Part shown: positions 17,840 to 25,887 of the stretch, in pieces | How the letters are laid out: the number at the start of each line of letters is the position of its first letter | How positions within the stretch are numbered: position 1 is the stretch's first letter | Source: Rothia koreensis | Lineage (GTDB): Bacteria > Actinomycetota > Actinomycetes > Actinomycetales > Micrococcaceae | DNA length: 64,000 nt | Assembly: GCF_004136575.1 (NCBI RefSeq) | Contig: NZ_NOIQ01000004.1 | Span: forward strand, 1-64,000 | Direction: 5' to 3' | Position numbers and translations under genes: made by a program | The notes under the pieces: generated by a model | Database searches by the model: none | Told to the model about the DNA's origin: nothing | What the model saw: the letters and a program-made list of their open reading frames with translations, nothing else

Positions 17840-19699
17840 TCAGCCGTCGAGACGGGCGCCCAGGGCGTCCCTCTGCTCCTTGACCTCCGCGGGAACGTGG
17901 TCGCCAAGCTTCTCGAACCACTCATCGATTCCGGGAAGTTCTTCCTTCCACTCGTCGACGTTCACCGCGAGGGCGGCCTCGGTATCCTTCGGGTCGGCGT
18001 CCAACCCAGTCAGGTCCAAGTCCTCGACGTTCGGGACGATACCGACGGGGGTCTCCTTGCCACCGGCCGTGCCCTGCAGGCGTTCGACGATCCACTTGAC
18101 CACGCGCGAGTTCTCGCCGAAACCGGGCCAGGCGAATCCACCGTCCGGGGTGCGGCGGAACCAGTTCACGTAGAAGATCTTCGGCATGTTCTCTTCGCCG
18201 TACTTCTTCGCGATGTCCACCCAATGCTGGAGGTAGTCCCCCGCGTTGTAACCGATGAACGGCAGCATGGCCATCGGGTCGCGACGCACGACGCCGACCT
18301 GGCCCTTCGCAGCTGCGGTGGTCTCGGAGGACAGCGTGGCCCCCTGGAAGACGCCGTGATTCCAGTCGAACGATTCGGACACGAGCGGGACCGTGGTCTT
18401 GCGGCGGCCGCCGAAGACGATCGCCGACAGCGGGACGCCGTCGGGGTCGCTGTACTCGGGCGCGACGATGTCGCACTGTTCGATCGGCGTGCAGAACCGC
18501 GAATTCGGGTGTGCCGCGGGACGACCGGAGTCCGGGGTCCAGTCCTGCCCCTTCCAGTCGATCAGGTGCTCAGGGACCTCATCGGTCATGCCTTCCCACC
18601 AAACACCGCCGTTGTCCGTCAGAGCCACGTTGGTGAAGATCGTGTTGCCCTTGGCGACGCCGCGCATCGCGTTGGGGTTGGTGGTCCACCCGGTTCCGGG
18701 TGCGACGCCGAACAGGCCGGCCTCGGGGTTGATCACCCGGGGCTTGCCTTCGTCGTCGAAGGTGATCCAGGAAATGTCGTCCCCGACCATTTCGGCCTTC
18801 CAGCCTTCGATGGTGGGTTCGATCATCGCGAAGTTGGTCTTGCCGCAGGCCGAGGGGAAGGCCGCACTGATGTAGTGGGTCTCGCCCTGGGGGTCGGTGA
18901 CCTTCAGGATCAGCATGTGCTCCGCAAGCCAGCCCTCGTCGTGCGCGATGGCCGAGGCGATGCGCAAGGCGTAGCACTTCTTGCCGAGCAGGGCATTTCC
19001 GCCGTATCCCGATCCGAAGGACCAGATCGCGCGGTCCTCGGGGAACTGCACAATGTACTTGTCCGGGTTGCACGGCCAGGCGACGTCGTCCTGCCCCTCG
19101 TCCAGAGGCGCGCCCACGGAATGGAGGGCTTCCACGAAGAAGGCGTCCTTTTCCTCCATCGTGCGCAGAACGTCCTGCCCGATGGTCGCCATGATGCGCA
19201 TCGAGCACACGACGTAGGCTGAGTCCGTCAGTTCGACGCCGAACTTCGGATCCTTGGCACCCAGGTGGCCCATGACGAAAGGGATCACGTACAACGTGCG
19301 TCCACGCATGCAACCCCGGTACTTCTCGGTCAGGGTCGCCTTCATCTCCTCCGGATCCACCCAGTTGTTGGTGGGCCCGGCGCCCTCTCGCGTGCTGGAG
19401 CAGATGAACGTGCGCTCCTCCACGCGGGCGACGTCCTCCGGATCGGAGAACGCGGCGAATGAGTTGGGAAATTCATCCTCATTGAGCCGGACGAAGGTCC
19501 CGGCGTCCACGAGCTCACTCGTGAGACGGTCCCATTCCTCCTGGGAGCCATCCACCCAATGGATGGTCTCCGGCTCAGTCAATGCAGCGACTTCGCGGAC
19601 CCAGTCCAGCAACCGCTGGTGCTGAGTCGGTGCGCTCTTCAGGGCTTCTTCCACGGCTGGCTTCAGCTTGTCGCTGTTTCCGACGACGATGTCAGTCAT
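17840..19699 (-). CDS. pckG: Phosphoenolpyruvate carboxykinase (GTP)
   Basis: A 619-residue GTP-dependent PEPCK, converting oxaloacetate to PEP in gluconeogenesis. The kinase-1a P-loop with the reactive cysteine, [12 protein letters not shown], is near residue 285; [10 protein letters not shown] near 430 carries substrate/GTP contacts; [15 protein letters not shown] near 125 is the N-terminal lobe. Length matches actinobacterial enzymes. A GAGGGGAA ribosome site precedes the ATG. It is monocistronic, with a long upstream region toward the tRNA gene. Confidence 0.95.
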   Translation of the reverse strand: MTDIVVGNSDKLKPAVEEALKSAPTQHQRLLDWVREVAALTEPETIHWVDGSQEEWDRLTSELVDAGTFVRLNEDEFPNSFAAFSDPEDVARVEERTFICSSTREGAGPTNNWVDPEEMKATLTEKYRGCMRGRTLYVIPFVMGHLGAKDPKFGVELTDSAYVVCSMRIMATIGQDVLRTMEEKDAFFVEALHSVGAPLDEGQDDVAWPCNPDKYIVQFPEDRAIWSFGSGYGGNALLGKKCYALRIASAIAHDEGWLAEHMLILKVTDPQGETHYISAAFPSACGKTNFAMIEPTIEGWKAEMVGDDISWITFDDEGKPRVINPEAGLFGVAPGTGWTTNPNAMRGVAKGNTIFTNVALTDNGGVWWEGMTDEVPEHLIDWKGQDWTPDSGRPAAHPNSRFCTPIEQCDIVAPEYSDPDGVPLSAIVFGGRRKTTVPLVSESFDWNHGVFQGATLSSETTAAAKGQVGVVRRDPMAMLPFIGYNAGDYLQHWVDIAKKYGEENMPKIFYVNWFRRTPDGGFAWPGFGENSRVVKWIVERLQGTAGGKETPVGIVPNVEDLDLTGLDADPKDTEAALAVNVDEWKEELPGIDEWFEKLGDHVPAEVKEQRDALGARLDG

Positions 19700-19899
19700 T
19701 AATTGTTCCCCTCAACAGGTTTCGGCCCTCTCGGGCCATCACTCACGACATTGTGTGGGGGTGCTCGATGTCCGTTCGGACTCGTGCCCGCTGTGCGGTC
19801 CACGAATTCCAGCTCCGTCCCTTGTGACTAGACCAGGGTAGCGTAAACCGAACATAGTGTCCCGGGATTGTGGTGCGGCAGAGATCACAGAACCCCGAG

Positions 19900-19928
19900 T
19901 TGGCGTTCCGTAAACCCGCATGTAAGGT
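19900..19928 (+). promoter_or_regulatory. Promoter of tRNA-Arg
   Basis: TTGGCG (19900-19905) and TAAGGT (19923-19928) are separated by 17 bases and lie about 40 bases before the mature tRNA. Confidence 0.55.
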
Positions 19929-19966
19929 AGTACTCGGCCTTGAACGGTAATGCGTTTGTGGGCCGG

Positions 19967-20039
19967 GCGCCTGTAGCTCAACGGATAGAGCATCTGACTA
20001 CGGATCAGAAGGTTGGGGGTTCGAATCCCTTCGGGCGCA
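19967..20039 (+). tRNA. tRNA-Arg (anticodon ACG)
   Basis: A 73-base cloverleaf. Acceptor GCGCCTG pairs with CGGGCGC, with discriminator A20039. The D loop is TAGCTCAACGGATAGAGCA, the anticodon stem-loop TCTGA-CTACGGA-TCAGA reads ACG, and the T loop GGTTCGAATCC is intact. CCA is not encoded. Reads CGN arginine codons via inosine at position 34. Confidence 0.97.
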
Positions 20040-20050
20040 CATCAGCGGAA

Positions 20051-20081
20051 GCCCCGTCATCGGAAGGTGACGGGGCTTTTT
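20051..20081 (+). terminator. Rho-independent terminator after tRNA-Arg
   Basis: GCCCCGTCA (20051-20059) pairs with TGACGGGGC (20068-20076), followed by TTTTT. Confidence 0.88.
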
Positions 20082-20173
20082 CGTATCCACACGGGTTCGA
20101 GACAAGAATCGACACACAACCACCCTGATCCCCACCCTACGGGGGTGCCGGTTGGGCGGTTCCGCGAAGAACC

Positions 20174-20719
20174 ATGGAAGCCATGAACACTTCGACGCTC
20201 ACCGGTTTCGCTCTTCTCGTAGTCCTCATCGCATGGATCTGCCTCCGGCAGTTCCTCTGGTCTCCAGTCCGACCACAACGAAACATGAAAATTGGGATGG
20301 TTCTGGGAATCATCGCCGTGGCCAATCTCTGGCATTCTCCGATCCCGGTCAAGGGCGGAGACGTGGGAATCCTCGCCATCGAACTCGTCGCGGGCGCAGC
20401 CTGCGGGCTCTGGCAAGCCAAACTCGCGGAGGTCAGGCCCATCAGCGACAAGACCGTCGCGAGGCTCGAAGCCAGGGCCCGGAGAAAGGAAGAACCAGTC
20501 GCCGATCTGCCGGAGCAGGAGAGCCGCGCGGGCGTTCAGGGCCTGGTCATTTGGCTTCTGCTCCTCGGCCTGCGCGTTGGTCTCGGAATCTTCAGTTCGG
20601 CGCACGGTTACGACCTGATGAGTTCGATGTGGCCGACATACCTTGTCATTGCCGCCAACCGGATCGTCAACGGGGCCGTCTTCGCCCGACGTACAGTGGA
20701 CAACCGTGTCACAGCTTGA
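20174..20719 (+). CDS. Membrane protein, DUF1453/CcdC-like, function unknown
   Basis: 181 residues with about four to five membrane segments (8-27, 39-55, 64-82, 118-138, 152-170) and a cytoplasmic charged loop (90-115). The layout resembles the DUF1453/CcdC-like small integral membrane family. ATG at 20174 or 20183 can serve as start. It overlaps the start of the following kinase gene by 14 bases, so the three genes probably form one operon and this protein may be linked to the two-component system's signal. Confidence 0.65.
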   Translation: MEAMNTSTLTGFALLVVLIAWICLRQFLWSPVRPQRNMKIGMVLGIIAVANLWHSPIPVKGGDVGILAIELVAGAACGLWQAKLAEVRPISDKTVARLEARARRKEEPVADLPEQESRAGVQGLVIWLLLLGLRVGLGIFSSAHGYDLMSSMWPTYLVIAANRIVNGAVFARRTVDNRVTA

Positions 20720-21851
20720 AACCGGTTCGGGTCCGAAGGTTGCCCAGGCGCATGCCAGTCCCGCGAGGATCATCATCACGGGCGCGGTCTGCGCGCTCTG
20801 GACCTATGCGCTGGCCACACGACTGGTCCACGGGGATCATCCGGTCTTCGCCGCTCTTGGAATCTGTGCCCTGGCCTGCTGGTTCGCCCAGGCTTGTTTC
20901 ACCCGCCCCGGAACCCGGTCCTTCCTGGCGCTGAACGTGGTGATGATCGCCGTCGGCGGTTTCAGCGGGCCAGGCACCGACGTCCTCGGAGCGATACCCG
21001 CGTTTGCCGGGCTGCTCAGACAGTCCCGTGACAGCACGATGTCGTTGCAGCGAATTCTCCTGACGCACGGGCTGGGAATCGTCGCCGTCGGTGCGGGGGT
21101 CGTCATCAGCGAAGCGGACCTGCCCACGAGTATCGGGTGTTTCGCCGGTTTCTTGTTGATCATCCCCTTCGGCCTTCTCAGGCGCCAGGCCGACGCAGTC
21201 GCCGTCGCGGAACGGGCCGCCCTCCACGACCGTCTGGCCGCGGCCCACGAACGGGCGCGGACGGCCGCCGCCGAGGAACGTACGGCCATAGCCCGCGATC
21301 TGCATGATGTCCTCGCCCACAGCTTGGGAGGGCTGACGATTCAACTGGATGCGCTGGCCGCCGAGATCGAAGCCGGGAAGAATACCGCTGCGCTGTCCCG
21401 GGCCAGGGATGCACGCGAGTTGGCCGGATCCGGATTGAAGGACGCCCGCCGTGCCGTGGCGGCCCTGAGGGCGCCCGCACCAGAATTCGACGCCGGAGCC
21501 GAGGAACTGATCCGGGCCCACCGAGAACTGGGCTTTGCCGCGGAGGCAGAGATCGAGGCAACGGACGCGATGTCCCCAGCATCCGCAGAAGTTCTCCTCA
21601 GTGGCCTGCGGGAGTTCTTGACCAATGCTCGTCGGCACGCACCGGACGAGTGCGCACACATCGGGTTGGCGCCTCTTCCGGACGGGTATCGTCTGACCGT
21701 GTGGACGCCTGCATCGGCGGGTGGACCGACCTCCTCGGTCGGTGGAGGCTTCGGGCTCCTGGGGATTCGGGAGCGAGCCGAGTCCATCGGAGGCGTTCTC
21801 CGCGTCGAGAAGAACACCGTATTCCTCGTGACTTTGGAGGTGCCCCAGTGA
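20706..21851 (+). CDS. NarL-family sensor histidine kinase
   Basis: A 381-residue kinase with four to five N-terminal membrane segments (about 15-150), a coiled-coil linker, HisKA_3 with the phospho-histidine in AIARDLHDVLAHSLGG (near 205), and a short HATPase_c ending in GGGFGLLGIRERAESIGG. The GTG at 20706 (MSQLETG) is preferred over an upstream in-frame ATG inside the previous gene. It overlaps the response regulator by GTGA. Ligand unknown; the lack of a large extracytoplasmic domain suggests sensing within the membrane, as in LiaS/DesK-type kinases. Confidence 0.88.
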   Translation: MSQLETGSGPKVAQAHASPARIIITGAVCALWTYALATRLVHGDHPVFAALGICALACWFAQACFTRPGTRSFLALNVVMIAVGGFSGPGTDVLGAIPAFAGLLRQSRDSTMSLQRILLTHGLGIVAVGAGVVISEADLPTSIGCFAGFLLIIPFGLLRRQADAVAVAERAALHDRLAAAHERARTAAAEERTAIARDLHDVLAHSLGGLTIQLDALAAEIEAGKNTAALSRARDARELAGSGLKDARRAVAALRAPAPEFDAGAEELIRAHRELGFAAEAEIEATDAMSPASAEVLLSGLREFLTNARRHAPDECAHIGLAPLPDGYRLTVWTPASAGGPTSSVGGGFGLLGIRERAESIGGVLRVEKNTVFLVTLEVPQ

Positions 21852-22489
21852 TCACCGTTCTGGTGGTGGACGACCAAGCCATCGTCCGTGACGGCCTGAC
21901 CGCAGTACTCTCCCTGACGGAAGGCATCGAGATCGCGGGCGAGGCCGAAAACGGCCGACAAGCGGTGGAGATGGTCGACCGACTCGGGCCGGACGTGGTC
22001 CTGATGGACCTCCGGATGCCGGAGATGGACGGAGCGGAGGCCACCGCGGCCCTTCGCACCTCACATCCCGACGTCGCGGTGCTCGTGCTGACCACATTCG
22101 ACGACGACGACTCGATCGCCCGCGCCTTGGCCAGCGGCGCCCGCGGGTACCTGACCAAGGACGCCGGCCGAGAAGAAGTGGCTGCCGCAATCCGAACCGC
22201 CGCGACCGGGCAAGTCACGTTCACCCGGGACATCGGTGAGAAACTCGCCGGTTCCTTCTCCCCGCAGAGCATCTCTCCGCGGGACCGGTTCCCCACCCTG
22301 ACCGCCCGAGAAGCCGAAGTCCTCACCCACATGGTGGCCGGCCGAAGCAACACCGAGATAGCTCAGCAACTCTTCCTGGCGGTGGGAACGGTCAAGTCGT
22401 ACACCAATGACATTTTCACCAAGCTCGGCGCCCAGAACCGCGCCCATGCGATCGCGCTGGCCACGGGGCGGGCAAAGAACGAGGGCTAG
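21848..22489 (+). CDS. NarL/LuxR-family response regulator
   Basis: 213 residues: receiver domain (1-120, acidic pair DD at 8-9, phospho-acceptor Asp54, Lys near 104) and a C-terminal LuxR helix-turn-helix (TAREAEVLTHMVAGRSNTEI and the following recognition helix). The GTG at 21848 overlaps the kinase stop, giving tight coupling. Its stop codon shares the palindrome CTAG (22486-22489) with the stop of the convergent restriction gene. Confidence 0.92.
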   Translation: MITVLVVDDQAIVRDGLTAVLSLTEGIEIAGEAENGRQAVEMVDRLGPDVVLMDLRMPEMDGAEATAALRTSHPDVAVLVLTTFDDDDSIARALASGARGYLTKDAGREEVAAAIRTAATGQVTFTRDIGEKLAGSFSPQSISPRDRFPTLTAREAEVLTHMVAGRSNTEIAQQLFLAVGTVKSYTNDIFTKLGAQNRAHAIALATGRAKNEG

Positions 22490-23718
22490 ATCGCCAGATC
22501 GAGCGGGAGGTCCGAGATATCCCGGAGTCTCCTTCCCTGGACCATCGTGTGAAGAAGTTCGGCACCGGCAGGGTCGGTCTCGGGGTCGATCGCATCCAAT
22601 AATTCGTGCAGCGCGAAGTGATACACGCAGTCGAGATCTCCCGTACCGAGGGCAACCGACGCAATGCGGGAGGGCATCGGCTCCCCCGTGACCAGCACCA
22701 GGTGAGGGACCCTGCCCCGCCGGTTCCGGATCAGGTGCCGTGCTTCCGCCTTGATCTGCTCGGCACGGTCGCTGCGCAGCGTCCACTTGCACGAGACCAC
22801 GGCGTGCAACAGCGGTTTGGACTGGACGGCCGCCCGGAGAGGGGTCGAGGCCGCCAACGGCCCCATCGGATCGACCAGTCGGGCCGAACCGTTGAGTTCC
22901 GAGTCAGGGACGGGATGACGCGCGATGACGACGTCGGGGGCCATGATCTCGGTGTCGTGCCCAAGAAGGGCACGCAGGTCTCGACGGCCGAGAATAGCCT
23001 CCCGCATCCCCGAGACATGGTCGTATTGCTCGAAAATCTCGGATGCGTCCTCGATGGCCGTCCATTCCTCCCGGTCCCCCAGGCGCCGAACGACCCAGTC
23101 GCCCGGCCTCACGGCGTCGAGGGCCTGCGTGACCGACTTGAGGTACGCGGCGACTGCCCGTTCGAAATTCCTGCTGACGCCCTTGCCGGGCGCGCGGGAG
23201 GTTTCAGGAACGCCACCGATGCCCTGGGCCACGCAGCGTGCGTAGCGAATGCTCGAGGCGGAGTCCTTGTCCGCGTTGGAAGGGACACCACTGCCCGGGT
23301 TCAGGACCAGGACGCGTTCGTCCAACAGGGCGCGGTGGAATACGCGACGCGCACGGTCCAGCAGGTACTCGGGCTTGGACCTGTGGAAGGCCGCGACTTC
23401 GGCGCGGGTCATCTCCGCCTTGGCCTCGTCAAGATTCGGCGGCTCCGGAGCAACCGGCGCACTCTGCGGGGACGGCGTCCGGGCTTCCGACGTCGGCGCC
23501 TGCTCCGCACCCGAGGTCCCGGATCTGCCCTCCGCGCTCCCCTGATTCGCTGTGCCGGGGGCCGTGCTGGTCTTCCGGCCCGCCGCGCGATCCGCACCAC
23601 TCCGAGCCCGTACCGACCCCGACCCGTGGGAGGTCTTTCCCGACTCCTCGAATTCGGCGAGGTCGAGCGAGAACAGGAACTGCTCTTCCGGTTGGTCGTG
23701 CGGATGCTTCGGACTCAT
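22486..23718 (-). CDS. NgoMIV-like type II restriction endonuclease
   Basis: A 410-residue protein whose C-terminal 300 residues match the NgoMIV family. The catalytic residues are intact: Asp262 (APDVVI), Ser309-Cys310-Lys311 and Glu325, with the Lys-to-Glu spacing of 14 seen in NgoMIV. The R-S-D-R block (Arg315, Asp317, Arg318) corresponds to the NgoMIV residues that read the GC pairs of GCCGGC. It ends in a DISDLPLDLA block typical of the family. An extra N-terminal 105 residues are Ser/Ala/Pro-rich and probably disordered. AGGAGG precedes the ATG at 23718. No methyltransferase adjoins, which is unusual for an active type II enzyme. Confidence 0.88.
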   Translation of the reverse strand: MSPKHPHDQPEEQFLFSLDLAEFEESGKTSHGSGSVRARSGADRAAGRKTSTAPGTANQGSAEGRSGTSGAEQAPTSEARTPSPQSAPVAPEPPNLDEAKAEMTRAEVAAFHRSKPEYLLDRARRVFHRALLDERVLVLNPGSGVPSNADKDSASSIRYARCVAQGIGGVPETSRAPGKGVSRNFERAVAAYLKSVTQALDAVRPGDWVVRRLGDREEWTAIEDASEIFEQYDHVSGMREAILGRRDLRALLGHDTEIMAPDVVIARHPVPDSELNGSARLVDPMGPLAASTPLRAAVQSKPLLHAVVSCKWTLRSDRAEQIKAEARHLIRNRRGRVPHLVLVTGEPMPSRIASVALGTGDLDCVYHFALHELLDAIDPETDPAGAELLHTMVQGRRLRDISDLPLDLAI

Positions 23719-23878
23719 GCGGCCTCCTGGAGATAGGATCAGTCGCCAGATTACTGGACATGTCGCGCCGACAGAGCGCGGTATGTTTCCGGTCACTCCT
23801 TGTGAAGGGACGGTTACTCCTTCCGCTGGAGCCGACCTACACTGTCCCGAGAGAAGAATTCGTCCAGCTTGGAGAGCA

Positions 23879-24202
23879 ATGAGCATCAACATCACCGTGG
23901 TCGATGAGTCGGGAGAGGCCCAGGAGGTGGAGTGGAAGGACAACCAGACCCTTCTGGAATGCCTTCACAAGAACCAGTACCCCGTGCTGGCCACCTGCGG
24001 GGGCAACGCCTCCTGCGCGACCTGCCACACTTTCATGGATCCGGAGCATTTCGAGACCGGGGGCGACGAACGCACCGAGGCCGAGGAAGACCTGCTCGAG
24101 ATGATTGATGACGTCGCCAACGACTACTCGCGCCTGGCGTGCCAGACCGAGTACAACGAAGGGCTCGACGGCGCGACAGTAACTCTCAAACCCGGAATGT
24201 AA
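23879..24202 (+). CDS. 2Fe-2S ferredoxin, adrenodoxin/putidaredoxin type
   Basis: 107 residues with cluster ligands Cys40, Cys46, Cys49 and Cys88 (C-x5-C-x2-C-x38-C), the spacing of vertebrate/bacterial adrenodoxin-type ferredoxins, plus an acidic helix (ERTEAEEDLLEMIDD) for partner docking. It carries electrons to an unidentified acceptor such as a P450 or an Fe-S assembly enzyme; no such gene lies beside it. GGAGAG lies just upstream of the ATG. The 160 bases between it and the restriction gene show no other gene. Confidence 0.92.
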   Translation: MSINITVVDESGEAQEVEWKDNQTLLECLHKNQYPVLATCGGNASCATCHTFMDPEHFETGGDERTEAEEDLLEMIDDVANDYSRLACQTEYNEGLDGATVTLKPGM

Positions 24203-24277
24203 GGGGCGCCGGCGTCACGGTCGAACGGAGCGGACCCGCATGGATGCAATGTGGTGGAACCGCTCTGAGAATGCGCC

Positions 24278-24283
24278 TACCCT
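24278..24283 (+). promoter_or_regulatory. Candidate -10 box, leaderless DUF4232 lipoprotein gene
   Basis: TACCCT ends six bases before the ATG at 24290; no ribosome site lies between. Confidence 0.4.
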
Positions 24284-24289
24284 GAAATC

Positions 24290-25087
24290 ATGGTCCATGA
24301 CACCAACCGACGCTGGAGAACGTCTCTCGCGGGAGCCGGTCTGCTAGTCCTGCTCCTGGGGACGAGTGCGTGCTCCTCGGGCGGGACACACGGCTCAGAC
24401 GGGCCGTCCTCCTCCGCCGCCCCGTCCGCTTCGAGCTCGGCCTCCGCGTCGTCGTCCGCGCCTGCGGGGCCTTCGGAGCGTCCCGGCCCCAGCCCGACGA
24501 CGCCGGCCCCGACGCCCTCGGTGGTCGAAGAATCCCCGACCCCGGAGCCATCCGGAACGGTATCGAGCGCACCGGCGGAGGGTCAGCCCGGTGCATCGGA
24601 GCCGAGCGACCAGCCGCCCTCGACGGATCCCGCTTCACCGGACCCGTCGTCTCCTCAAGGAGCCAAGGGCTCAACCTGTGGAGACGGGGCGCTGAAAGTA
24701 GCCATCGAGGAATCCGGCAACGCGGCCGGATCGACGGACTACAACCTCACCTTCACGAACTCCGGCTCCGATTCGTGCAAGCTCTCCGGCTACCCCACCG
24801 TCAATTTCCTCGACGGTTCGGGGCAGGTCATCGGGCCTCCTGCGATGCAGGCAACGGAACTGGCCGGGAACGGAGCGACGCTGGAACCGGGCGGTTCGAC
24901 GTCGGCGGTCCTCCGGAGCACGCAACCGGGTCTCTACGGAGAAACCTGCCAGAAGACCAGCGCCTCCGGTCTTCGCATTGCCGCACCGGGAAGCGGACAG
25001 GTTCTGGATGTCAGCTTCCCGATGTCGGCGTGCGCGAATCAGTCTGTTCAGCAACTGTCCGTGAGCAAGGTCGGCGTCCAGCGCTGA
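24290..25087 (+). CDS. DUF4232 domain lipoprotein
   Basis: A 265-residue exported lipoprotein. Signal peptide with hydrophobic core about 14-24 and lipobox LGTSAC; lipidated Cys near 27. A Ser/Pro/Thr-rich linker (about 30-125) leads to a DUF4232 domain (about 126-265) with two likely disulphide pairs (C127, C166 and later cysteines). DUF4232 proteins are common secreted actinobacterial proteins of unknown function. It converges with the nitroreductase gene. Confidence 0.85.
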   Translation: MVHDTNRRWRTSLAGAGLLVLLLGTSACSSGGTHGSDGPSSSAAPSASSSASASSSAPAGPSERPGPSPTTPAPTPSVVEESPTPEPSGTVSSAPAEGQPGASEPSDQPPSTDPASPDPSSPQGAKGSTCGDGALKVAIEESGNAAGSTDYNLTFTNSGSDSCKLSGYPTVNFLDGSGQVIGPPAMQATELAGNGATLEPGGSTSAVLRSTQPGLYGETCQKTSASGLRIAAPGSGQVLDVSFPMSACANQSVQQLSVSKVGVQR

Positions 25088-25100
25088 TGGCCCTCGGGGC

Positions 25101-25703
25101 TCAGAGCGTGGTCGTGGATTCCTCGTAGGCGTAACGCGGGGAACGGTCATAGGCCGGATCCACGCCCTTGCCGATGTTGACGACGACCAGCGAGTTCAAG
25201 TCAGTACCCGCAAGCAGGTCCTCGTCCACGCCCGCGGGATCGAAACCGGTCATCGGGCCGGCCGCGAGGCCCAGGGCCCGAACGGCCATCACGAAGTAAC
25301 CGACCTGGATGAAGGCGTTGTCCCGTCCCGTCGAGGCAGCAAGCTCGGGGTTGTCCAGGTACATCTGGCCCATCTGCGGGCGAGCCGGCAGGAACTTGTC
25401 GAATTTGTGGTGCCACTTCGTGTCCACGGCCAGCACGGCGACCAGGGGCGCACCGGAGGTCTTGGGCTGGTTTCCGGTCATCATGTGCGAGACCAGGCGG
25501 TCGCGGTTCTCCCCCTTCTCGACCCACACGACGTGGAGAGGCTGCGAATTGAAGGCCGTCGGCCCCATTTTCGCCAGCTCGTAAATGGCGCGCTTCTGGT
25601 CCTCGGTGACCTCGACGTCCTCGAATTCGCTGACCGTGCGGGTGTTGAAGAGCAGGTGCAGATCCTCGTCGGTCAGTTGGGCCTGGGTAACAGTATCGAT
25701 CAT
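25101..25703 (-). CDS. Nitroreductase-family protein, RutE/malonic-semialdehyde-reductase-like
   Basis: A 200-residue FMN-dependent oxidoreductase. The FMN/NAD-binding signatures MGPTAFNSQPLHVVWV (near 50), and ALGLAAGPMTGFD (near 145) match the RutE/HadB subgroup rather than classical nitroreductases. In E. coli RutE reduces malonic semialdehyde from uracil breakdown; no other rut genes are nearby, so the in vivo substrate is uncertain. Confidence 0.82.
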   Translation of the reverse strand: MIDTVTQAQLTDEDLHLLFNTRTVSEFEDVEVTEDQKRAIYELAKMGPTAFNSQPLHVVWVEKGENRDRLVSHMMTGNQPKTSGAPLVAVLAVDTKWHHKFDKFLPARPQMGQMYLDNPELAASTGRDNAFIQVGYFVMAVRALGLAAGPMTGFDPAGVDEDLLAGTDLNSLVVVNIGKGVDPAYDRSPRYAYEESTTTL

Positions 25704-25887
25704 TCGAATTCCTTCATCTGAGGGGTACGTCCGGACCGGACGCGCATTGCTTTACGGGTAAACGGATGGCGCGCTCAGCCTATTCCGCCGATGTCCCGGC
25801 GTGACTCAAATGTGATGCACGACTCCCGCGGGCGACGTCGGCTTCCGGAGACAAGAGACACGAAACCTCAGAGGAACCAGAGGCACA

